A DNA stretch of 64,000 nucleotides, taken from assembly GCF_946482605.1 (NCBI RefSeq), contig NZ_CAMLSE010000008.1, positions 1-64,000 of the forward strand, read 5' to 3'. Positions 16,834 to 23,774 of the stretch are shown here, one piece after another. The notes below the pieces were generated by a model. That model was not told where the DNA came from, ran no database searches, and was given only the letters and a program-made list of their open reading frames with translations. Origin of the DNA: an uncultured Dyadobacter sp. (GTDB lineage: Bacteria; Bacteroidota; Bacteroidia; Cytophagales; Spirosomataceae). Both the position numbers and the translations under genes were made by a program. Numbering within the stretch: the first letter of the stretch is position 1; every line of letters begins with the position of its first letter.

Positions 16834-17838
16834 CTATTTCGCTTTTTTGAAGTCGAAAATTGAAGTGAGTGATACCCCCAGCCCTACGGCCATGGCGCCT
16901 ACCGACACGTAAATGCCCGGTTTGGCATAGCTGGTCAAACCTTCGGGATTGTCTATTCGCTTCTTGTAGTCTTTATAGTCCTTATTAAGCATGCTGTATG
17001 TCACGGCTCCGAACGCGAGCGCTGCCACGCCGGCACCGAGTTTGATCGCTCCCCATTTGCGGGCATTCTGTATGGCCGCCTGGTTGGGCTTGTTCAGCTC
17101 TTTAAATACCCGCTCTCCTTCCTTGGTGTCTTCGGGCGAAGCGACGGGCTTGCGGTCAGAAGCCTTGCTTACGACCGGTTCTTTTTTGCGCTGAAGTGAG
17201 TCGTAGGTCGCCGACGGTTTCGGACTGACAGGAACCGATTTCGCAATGTCGGACGAGTTGAATGCGATGCGGGTCAGGTACACGATCCAGTCGTTGCCTG
17301 ACTTGTCGGCTCTCAGTTCGGCTACACGGGCAATCGGCTGATAAGGCGTGTTGTCCTTATTGCTTTTTCCTTTGAAATGCTGGGTATAAAACACTTTTAC
17401 AAATGGGTACTTATCCACTTTCACATCCGACACCACCAGATTTGTGAATTCAATGGTATTCGTTTCTGACTTGGTATAAAACAGGTCGAAGTTGCTGAGA
17501 TACTTTTCAATGGGTGTATCCAGACCCGGGGCACTGGCTTTGTGCCTGGGATCTATGTCGTCCTCCACGATCACACCGTCGTTGATGAAGATCTGGTCGT
17601 TGCTGGGCATGTAGCTGTTCATCATCAGGTACCGCCGCTCGTAGTTGCTCAGATCTTCATTGGCGATCGCATTCAGCAGATCACTGAGCCCTTTCACCCG
17701 TTCGCGTGCCAGCACCCTTATCTCGTCCGCATCTCTGCGGGGGATTGGCTGCGCTTGCGCCTGTGCCTGGTGTGCGGCAAGCCCGGTACCAGCTGCCAGC
17801 AAGGCTAACCACCATTTGAGATTTGTAAACTTTTTCAT
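16834..17838 (-). CDS. Exported T6SS-island protein with two C-terminal hydrophobic segments, function unknown
   Basis: A 334-residue protein. It starts with a signal peptide (MKKFTNLKWWLALLAAGTGLAAHQAQA). Residues ~80-190 form a soluble domain (KYLSNFDLFY...VKVFYTQHFKGK...WIVYLTRIAF) that looks like a module also present in the protein at 19162-20280. A Pro/Lys/Ser linker follows, then two hydrophobic segments (IKLGAGVAALAFGAVTYSM and PGIYVSVGAMAVGLGVSLTSI) before a short lysine-rich tail. It is the last of three closely packed envelope genes and precedes the PAAR gene. I infer a structural envelope part of the secretion machine, a candidate for TssP/TssQ/TssR-like roles; no specific identity is claimed. 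Confidence 0.7.
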   Translation of the reverse strand: MKKFTNLKWWLALLAAGTGLAAHQAQAQAQPIPRRDADEIRVLARERVKGLSDLLNAIANEDLSNYERRYLMMNSYMPSNDQIFINDGVIVEDDIDPRHKASAPGLDTPIEKYLSNFDLFYTKSETNTIEFTNLVVSDVKVDKYPFVKVFYTQHFKGKSNKDNTPYQPIARVAELRADKSGNDWIVYLTRIAFNSSDIAKSVPVSPKPSATYDSLQRKKEPVVSKASDRKPVASPEDTKEGERVFKELNKPNQAAIQNARKWGAIKLGAGVAALAFGAVTYSMLNKDYKDYKKRIDNPEGLTSYAKPGIYVSVGAMAVGLGVSLTSIFDFKKAK

Positions 17839-17854
17839 TCCCGTTACCATGTTT

Positions 17855-19165
17855 TCAATTGCTTTTTTGCTCTAAATCAATGATCTGTACTTCCACGCGC
17901 CGGTTCATGCGCCGGTTTTCCTCGCTGTCGTTGGGGCGTACCGGGAATTTGCTGCCGACACCTTCCGCTGCGATCAGTCTTTCCGGAACACCTTTTCCGA
18001 TCAGATATCGGGAAATCACCCGCACGCGGTATTCGGATAATGTGAGGTTGAGATCCGGGTTACCCACATTGTCGGTATGGCCGGTAATACGCAACCCTTT
18101 GCTTTTGTTTTCAATGATGTAAGCAGCCACGGAGTCCAGATAGCTTCTCGATTGAGCAGGTAGTTTATAGTCGCTCCTCGGGAAATAGAGGGTTTTGCCG
18201 GTGGCCGTAAATCCTCTTATCACGGGAATGGCGGCGGGTGTTGTTACGATTGTCGTCCGGTCGGGGATACGGAGTGTTTTGAATGTAATCCCCTCTCTCA
18301 GTGAAGCCGTTGCGGTGACGAATTCCGGCTGGTCGGGTGCAGGAACGATACCGAATTTGTAGCTTCTGCCCGGCGCGAGTTCTGCAAAATAATGACCGTC
18401 ATTGATCCTGTTCACTTCTATTTCCGACTGGCCGTCTGCCCATAACCTGCATAATGCGCCCGGCCTGGCATTGAGTATGTTAAGGGATAGTATCGTCCGC
18501 TGACGATTGAGCTTGATCAGGTAGGTACGCGGTTCCTGGTCTGTCTTGTCCAGAATCAGGTTGCCATTATAGGCCTGGTAGCCGGCAGATTTCACTTCGA
18601 CGGCCACAATGTCTTTTTCCGTGAATACAATTTCAGCTGTCGGCCTGGATGAAGTGAGTCCGAAGCAGTCCTTTTTTTGCTTTTGAGTATAATAAAGGCA
18701 AATTTCAGCGGGAAGGGATTGATTCGACACCGCATCCTTTACCTCGATCCTTCTGATAATCGAAGTCACTGCTTTCAGCGAGTCTTTTAATTCGAAATGC
18801 TTCTGTTCGGATTGGGCGTAGGGTTCGTCGCTCGTTTGCTTGCCCAATGGCATCATTGTCAGCGAAATGAAGAATGTACCTTCCGTTTTTCCTTCCGTGT
18901 TGACCGGTATATGCAATGTCTGGAACTGCGGGGATTCAATGGTCAGTTCGATCGCATTGCAGGGCATTTCGACGTTGAAGAGCCCGAGGCTGTCGGATTT
19001 GCCGAGCCGCTGCTTACCCTGGTCGGTTTTGGCGGACAGGCTGGCGGCCAGCGGCGACGATCCTGCGATGTCGGTGATCCTGCCGGCCAGAAAGCCACAT
19101 TGCGCGTAGAGTGACGTGATCGTCACCTCAAACAGCAGCAGGATGATGTAGAGCCGGTTTTTCAT
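17855..19165 (-). CDS. OmpA-domain envelope protein of the T6SS island
   Basis: A 436-residue exported protein. After a signal peptide (MKNRLYIILLLFEVTITSLYAQ) it has two carboxypeptidase-regulatory-like β-sandwich modules (GFLAGRITDIAGSSPLAASL and SNQSLPAEICLYYTQ). The C-terminus is a complete OmpA peptidoglycan-binding domain: LYFPRSDYKLPAQSRSYLDS, then ITGHTDNVGNPDLNLTLSEYR and a final ENRRMNRRVEVQI. It should anchor in the periplasm or outer membrane and grip peptidoglycan. In proteobacterial T6SS that anchoring is done by TssL or TagL, which are absent here, so this is a natural substitute (inference). It overlaps the preceding gene by four bases (ATGA). Confidence 0.85.
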   Translation of the reverse strand: MKNRLYIILLLFEVTITSLYAQCGFLAGRITDIAGSSPLAASLSAKTDQGKQRLGKSDSLGLFNVEMPCNAIELTIESPQFQTLHIPVNTEGKTEGTFFISLTMMPLGKQTSDEPYAQSEQKHFELKDSLKAVTSIIRRIEVKDAVSNQSLPAEICLYYTQKQKKDCFGLTSSRPTAEIVFTEKDIVAVEVKSAGYQAYNGNLILDKTDQEPRTYLIKLNRQRTILSLNILNARPGALCRLWADGQSEIEVNRINDGHYFAELAPGRSYKFGIVPAPDQPEFVTATASLREGITFKTLRIPDRTTIVTTPAAIPVIRGFTATGKTLYFPRSDYKLPAQSRSYLDSVAAYIIENKSKGLRITGHTDNVGNPDLNLTLSEYRVRVISRYLIGKGVPERLIAAEGVGSKFPVRPNDSEENRRMNRRVEVQIIDLEQKSN

Positions 19166-20280
19166 TGTCCCTCATTGGTTTCGATCCCTATATTGCCCAG
19201 TAAAACCTCCCAGTTGACCGTATCCTTTCCGTCAATGGTTTTCTGATACGATTCCAGTTTCACGCGAATGTTCTTTTTAGTGATATCGCCGTATGCCACC
19301 TTCCCATTGGCGGCGTAGCCCTCAAAGACCTGCTGCCCTGCTATAATCCCGTAGTAATTCCCGTCGGCTTCCTGTTTGAGTTCGCTCACGTATTTGACCT
19401 CGTTCCAGGTAATGTTGATCTTCGCATAGGGAAGCAGTTTCAACCGGTTGAGGTATTCCTTGACCGGATATTTCCTTACACCTTTGGCGGAGCTTACCGC
19501 CACGGTTGCCTGGGGCTCGAACAGGCTCAGTGCTTGCTGAACGGCCTTGTTTTTCTCTTCTGACTTCTGCGTTTTATCACCGATTATGCGGAGGTAGGAT
19601 GTGAATTCATCGACCCGCCGGATTCCTTTCGCACTGTATTCTTTGTATTCCGTATCTGTCAGGAATGGCTTGGCCTGTTCCTTGGAAGCAGGGGGCGGGT
19701 CTTTTTTTACTGTGGTGGCGTTCTGCGGTTTATCCTGCTCTTTTCTGATGATCTCTCTTTCCTTCTTTTCGATTTCCTTGTGTGCCAGCGCCAGCAAGGG
19801 AGCCACATCCACCACGTCCCGAAGGATTTCATGGCGGCCGTCGCGGTAAATAACTGTCGCGACTTCTTCCTTATTGATGGATGCTGCATTCCCTTCGGCA
19901 GTCAGATAATTGATCACTTCGTCACTTTCATATGAAATGTTACCGGTAATCACAGTGAGCGGAACGCTCTTGATGATCATATCCTGACTGACATTCCGCG
20001 GAGGTGCCTTGTAAAATGCTTCGATCTGGGATTGGGCTTTGTTGGCGCTTTCATTGAGTTCGGAAATGACCATAAACTGCCCGCTGGACGAAAATACGAC
20101 CAAAAAACGCTTCCTGTGATAGATTCTAGGGATGCCGTCGGACGCGATCCATTCGAGCTTGCTGTCCATGGCACGGCTGAGTTTCGCCTGGACGGGGTTG
20201 CCATTATCCAGCCAGATCCGGTCCTGCGCAAGTGCCTCGACCGCTAAGAGTGCCAGCAAAAATGTATAGAGCTTTATCAT
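19162..20280 (-). CDS. Exported T6SS-island protein with central charged coiled region, function unknown
   Basis: A 372-residue protein with a signal peptide (MIKLYTFLLALLAVEALAQ). The N-terminal half is β-rich (DRIWLDNGNPVQAKL, IYHRKRFLVVFSSSG, DEVINYLTAEG). A lysine/glutamate-rich helix follows (HKEIEKKEREIIRKEQDK), then a proline-rich linker. The C-terminal domain (KEYLNRLKLLPYAKINITWNEV, VFEGY, VNWEVLLGNIGI) resembles the central domain of the 334-residue protein at 16834-17838. It is tightly spaced between the lipoprotein and OmpA genes (10-base gap, 4-base overlap), so it belongs to the same operon. A structural envelope role is inferred only from context. Confidence 0.7.
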   Translation of the reverse strand: MIKLYTFLLALLAVEALAQDRIWLDNGNPVQAKLSRAMDSKLEWIASDGIPRIYHRKRFLVVFSSSGQFMVISELNESANKAQSQIEAFYKAPPRNVSQDMIIKSVPLTVITGNISYESDEVINYLTAEGNAASINKEEVATVIYRDGRHEILRDVVDVAPLLALAHKEIEKKEREIIRKEQDKPQNATTVKKDPPPASKEQAKPFLTDTEYKEYSAKGIRRVDEFTSYLRIIGDKTQKSEEKNKAVQQALSLFEPQATVAVSSAKGVRKYPVKEYLNRLKLLPYAKINITWNEVKYVSELKQEADGNYYGIIAGQQVFEGYAANGKVAYGDITKKNIRVKLESYQKTIDGKDTVNWEVLLGNIGIETNEGQ

Positions 20281-20289
20281 AATGCCTCG

Positions 20290-21120
20290 TTAATTATCAT
20301 AAGCGATCAGGCTCATGGTGATGTCGTTACCGGAAATCGCTTCAATACGCCATTTACCATATCTACCCTCACTGGTTTTGAATGCGATCACATTGTTGGT
20401 CGTTTGCGTGTTGATCAGGTAGGAGATAGTGGCGGTGGTGTAATCCGTAATGCGCACCAGGTCCAGGTAAGCGAGCTTGCTGTATTCCGCCACGCCCATG
20501 TTTTTGAACTGAATTTTGCCAACCGGAGCGATCTCGACCACTGTGCCGCGCCCGGAAAGCGTAAACCAGCTTACAGACACGTCCGTTTTTGAATCGCCCG
20601 CCGTAACGACACGCCCCGCATCCAGATCATATGCTAATGTTCCGTTTGTAGTGGTTATCTTCTCCGAGGTGCGGGTGGCTGCGACAGTAGGGAGTACAGT
20701 AGTTTTAATGTTTACGATTTCACTGTATGCGATTCCGCCTCCTTCATTGCGTGCATACAATGCGATGTAATACTGGGTGTCGGTCAGAAGTCCGCTTATT
20801 TTCTGATTTTGGATAGAAACCGGGGTTTGGTTTGGTTTCTCTCCCAGTTTCAGGACGCTGCTGGTTTCAATGCCCAACGTCGGAGAGGTTCCGTAGACCA
20901 GACCGTATTCGAGAATCATACCACTTTTCTTCTGCTGCCGGTCGTTCTTGCTGTCAGGATCCTGTATCACCCCGCTCACCGTGATCTCGCTGCGTTTTAC
21001 GTCCACGATTTCCGGTTTAGAAAAAGCGGGCGGGAGCGGATCCACTGCGGTAAACATGCTGCACGAGTAAAAATGCATTGCCGGAAGTAATACCAAACAT
21101 CTGATGAGCCAGTTTTTCAT
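20290..21120 (-). CDS. Lipoprotein of the T6SS island, copy B
   Basis: A 276-residue lipoprotein. The start at 21120 gives a standard signal peptide with lipidated Cys in LLPAMHFYSC. The mature part begins SMFTAVDPLPPAFS, then KKSGMILEYGLVYGT and ISGLLTDTQYYIALYARNEGGGIAYSE, which has the look of a fibronectin-III-type fold (tyrosine corner YYIALYA). The C-terminal domain contains SEGRYGKWRIEAI and ends SLIAYDN. It is a tandem paralogue of the next gene upstream: both share the CxMFxxVDPLxPA start, KKSGxILEYGxVY, the GGG(I/V)xY segment and the GRYGK C-terminal motif. Role unknown; outer-membrane scaffold or immunity protein are both possible. Confidence 0.75.
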   Translation of the reverse strand: MKNWLIRCLVLLPAMHFYSCSMFTAVDPLPPAFSKPEIVDVKRSEITVSGVIQDPDSKNDRQQKKSGMILEYGLVYGTSPTLGIETSSVLKLGEKPNQTPVSIQNQKISGLLTDTQYYIALYARNEGGGIAYSEIVNIKTTVLPTVAATRTSEKITTTNGTLAYDLDAGRVVTAGDSKTDVSVSWFTLSGRGTVVEIAPVGKIQFKNMGVAEYSKLAYLDLVRITDYTTATISYLINTQTTNNVIAFKTSEGRYGKWRIEAISGNDITMSLIAYDN

Positions 21121-21164
21121 AGGGTTTTCCCTTAATTGTTTAACCTTACGCAAGTGTATATACG

Positions 21165-22313
21165 TTATTGTTTGTCGTAGGTAAGAATGGTTACTTCCAT
21201 ATCACCACCATTGGCCGAACCCGCCGGACGGTCTTCTCCGTGCGCATCGATGATCATCTTACCATACCGGCCCTGGTTGGTCACGAAGGCAAGCACGGTT
21301 CCGTTTACCAACTGATTGGCCTTGGTATCGGTATAGCTGCCATTAATGAAATTCGCGGACAGGTTGGCGCGGGTGAGATCTGTATATCTGACCTGGTCAA
21401 AATTCACCTTACCCAGCACTGCAAACTTTGCCCCGTTCTTAGGATAAATGCCGGGTTTGTCATTATAGGGGTACCACCACATGTCGTCAGATCCGTTTTG
21501 AGATATCAGTTGTCCCAGATCCAGGTCGTAAGGATTGGAATACGACATCGTAAATGATTTTTTAGGTGTAAAAACAGACGGTTCGCCCAGATTGAATGCC
21601 GTGACGTCGTCGCTGTAAATAATCCCTCCCAATGTAATGGCAAATGCCCGCGCATAGTAGGTGGTGCCGGCAACGAGTCCGCTCAGGTTGGCAGTAAAGC
21701 TACCTTTTACCGCTTTCTGGCCGATTTCCGAACGATTATCCTTTGTGGTGGGTGTGGTGTTGGTGGATGAATAGCAAACTCCGAAAGAAGAAATGGATGC
21801 ATTACCCAGCGACAAAATGTTGACCACAATATCGGCAGAGGCTTTTGATGTAGTAGTTACTTTGCCAAGCGTTAGTTCTGCAAAAACATAATCATCGGTC
21901 TTGAACGTCGCGACCGGTCCGTATCCCACGCCTCCGCCCTGGTTCTTGGCGTAAACCCGAACGTAATAGGTAGTGAGCACAGTAAGCCGACTGATTTCTC
22001 TTTCAAATTCAAATGGCGTGGCGGGATTGTCTTCCCCGACCTTAATGGCGGTTCCTCCTTCCAGGGTTGGCAGGTTCTGAGTAGCGTAGACGAAGCCGTA
22101 TTCGAGGATTTTACCGCTTTTTTTCTCTTGCCGGCTGTTTTTAGGATCGAGATTGTCGATTTTTCCTCTTACTACTGCTCCCGATGTCCAAACCTGCATT
22201 ACACTCACCTCGGAGACCGCGGGTGTCAGCGGATCTACCGGAGCGAACATGTTGCATGCGCCCAACAGGAGGGGAAGACCCATTATGAGAAAAAAACTGA
22301 TTAACCTTTGCAT
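21165..22313 (-). CDS. Lipoprotein of the T6SS island, copy A
   Basis: A 382-residue lipoprotein with a clear lipobox (GLPLLLGAC). It starts NMFAPVDPLTPAVS and has two fibronectin-III-like domains: one with KKSGKILEYGFVYAT and LTVLTTYYVRVYAKNQGGGVGY, and a second with SFGVCYSSTNTTPT and LVAGTTYYARAFAI. Copy B lacks this second domain. The C-terminal domain has NQGRYGKMIID and ends VTILTYDK, matching copy B. The extra FN3 domain explains the ~100-residue length difference. It lies 44 bases upstream of copy B and 41 bases downstream of the zincin gene. Confidence 0.78.
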   Translation of the reverse strand: MQRLISFFLIMGLPLLLGACNMFAPVDPLTPAVSEVSVMQVWTSGAVVRGKIDNLDPKNSRQEKKSGKILEYGFVYATQNLPTLEGGTAIKVGEDNPATPFEFEREISRLTVLTTYYVRVYAKNQGGGVGYGPVATFKTDDYVFAELTLGKVTTTSKASADIVVNILSLGNASISSFGVCYSSTNTTPTTKDNRSEIGQKAVKGSFTANLSGLVAGTTYYARAFAITLGGIIYSDDVTAFNLGEPSVFTPKKSFTMSYSNPYDLDLGQLISQNGSDDMWWYPYNDKPGIYPKNGAKFAVLGKVNFDQVRYTDLTRANLSANFINGSYTDTKANQLVNGTVLAFVTNQGRYGKMIIDAHGEDRPAGSANGGDMEVTILTYDKQ

Positions 22314-22354
22314 TGCTTGAATGGCTAGATGCTGCGATTTACATTCTTAATAGC

Positions 22355-23197
22355 TCAGGAAGCGGCCGGTGTGGTCGGCTGCCAGTCGTTGTCCCAGTAT
22401 TCGATCAGCTGCGGGGTTGCTACCCGCCCGCGAAAAGTGACGGTGCTGTCGTAATGTGTTTGCGGGATCAGGTGTGTACGCAGGCGTGTGATCCAGGGCT
22501 GGGCGTGACGGCCGGTCAGGAGGCCGCCCATGCCCATCTGATTTTCACGCTCTTCCAGCGTGACACCGTAATGGGTATCGCTGTTGCCCGCTCCTCTGAC
22601 ATGGTCAAGACCCAGGGTATGCCCAAACTCATGGTTGATAGTAGTTTGTAAGAAGTCGACGCTATGCATTGCGGCACCTACCCGGGTTTGGCGGTTGTTC
22701 CAATGCGATTCGAGATCCAGATGCGTAAAAAGTCCGGACCGATTTTGCTCCTCCACATAAGAGCGGAATGTGGTTTCCCTTGGATGGATAATGCGGAATG
22801 TCTGATGGGCTTGGGCCGCACTTTCGACCAATTGGATGGACAGGCCGCATTGAATGGTCGCGCTGTTTGGAGCAGCCGTTCGCCGTGGTACATACCAGGC
22901 CTTATTGGGATCGAGGATGAACTTATCGCTCCAGTGCCGTTGTACGACCTCCACAAACCTTCTTTTATATGCTTCCCATTCCTGGTCGGGCCAGGGATCC
23001 AGATGGAATGTGCCATACAGATCGTGCAGCCTGCCGTTTCCGGTCGCGTAGGTATCTGGCCTGAAAAACCGGGTGGTAGGTTCCACACGGACCAGGTGGA
23101 CCTTGAATTGTAGCGCCATTGCGAACGTCGTGTCGTCGATAGGGAGCAGGCAGGAGTCCCAGCGCCTTGCGTTTCTGAAAAGGTGAATGTGCATCAT
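22355..23197 (-). CDS. Zincin-type metallopeptidase, candidate T6SS effector
   Basis: A 280-residue protein with the full zinc-binding motif HEFGHTLGLDH (His189, Glu190, His193, His199) of the metzincin type HExxHxxGxxH. A plausible Met-turn follows about 20 residues later (ENQMGMGG). The N-terminal ~180 residues (MALQFKVHLVRVEP, DLYGTFHLDPWPDQEWEAYKRRF, WYVPRR) match no family I know, and there is no signal peptide. A cytoplasmic, signal-less protease encoded inside a T6SS operon fits an effector loaded on the tube or spike (inference). Alternatives are a processing protease or an eCIS-like accessory protein. Two lipoproteins directly follow. Confidence 0.7.
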   Translation of the reverse strand: MMHIHLFRNARRWDSCLLPIDDTTFAMALQFKVHLVRVEPTTRFFRPDTYATGNGRLHDLYGTFHLDPWPDQEWEAYKRRFVEVVQRHWSDKFILDPNKAWYVPRRTAAPNSATIQCGLSIQLVESAAQAHQTFRIIHPRETTFRSYVEEQNRSGLFTHLDLESHWNNRQTRVGAAMHSVDFLQTTINHEFGHTLGLDHVRGAGNSDTHYGVTLEERENQMGMGGLLTGRHAQPWITRLRTHLIPQTHYDSTVTFRGRVATPQLIEYWDNDWQPTTPAAS

Positions 23198-23267
23198 GTT
23201 TCATTTTGAGGTACAAGCCGTTTCAAACGGTATACCAGGATGGAAAACTCTTTACCATTCGCTTGGG

Positions 23268-23735
23268 TCAGGTGGTTTGCCGGGGCTGAGGCCGGTAATA
23301 CCACATTTGCCCAGAGACCGTCACACCGCCGCCCGATATCGCACCGGTTTGCAGGTACAGGCGGTTCCGCTGTACATTTCTGCTGCCACCGACATTGCAT
23401 TCAAAAACATCCACTACACCGGCACTGACGACCGCCGCCACAATGGCGGTGTGATGCGGACGCGATTCCTCGTTCCAGGAGCCATCCGAGCGGTTGAAAC
23501 GGTAGGTGTAGTTCCGGAACTGTATGATATCCCCGGTTTCCAGACTTCCCATGGCAACGGCTTCACCCCATACATAATTTGCATCGGCACCGATGCGGCC
23601 CATGATCTCCGTGGATGTTCTGGCACCTGCATTCTGCAATGCGCGTTCAGCCAGGGTCCAGCATTCCCCGTTACCTACCTGACTGCCCATGTTTGTTTCG
23701 GCAAATTGCGCCACTGTATTACCTAATGCACTCAT
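23268..23735 (-). CDS. Cys/His amidase-like protein (CHAP/NlpC-P60 type), candidate T6SS effector
   Basis: A 155-residue protein without signal peptide. The start of a papain-like amidase domain is visible: VGNGECWTLAERALQNAGA places Cys25 at the head of a helix, followed by LETGDIIQFRN and RPHHTAIVAAV (His94/95), then DVFECN with Glu112 and Asn114. This Cys-His-polar order is that of CHAP and NlpC/P60 peptidoglycan hydrolases. The protein is a single bare domain. Lying between tssH and the zincin gene, a peptidoglycan-cleaving effector is a reasonable inference; a housekeeping hydrolase that makes space for the machine in the wall is the main alternative. Confidence 0.65.
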   Translation of the reverse strand: MSALGNTVAQFAETNMGSQVGNGECWTLAERALQNAGARTSTEIMGRIGADANYVWGEAVAMGSLETGDIIQFRNYTYRFNRSDGSWNEESRPHHTAIVAAVVSAGVVDVFECNVGGSRNVQRNRLYLQTGAISGGGVTVSGQMWYYRPQPRQTT

Positions 23736-23774
23736 TTTGATGTCGGAAGGTGTGGATAGTAATTTAGCTTTACA

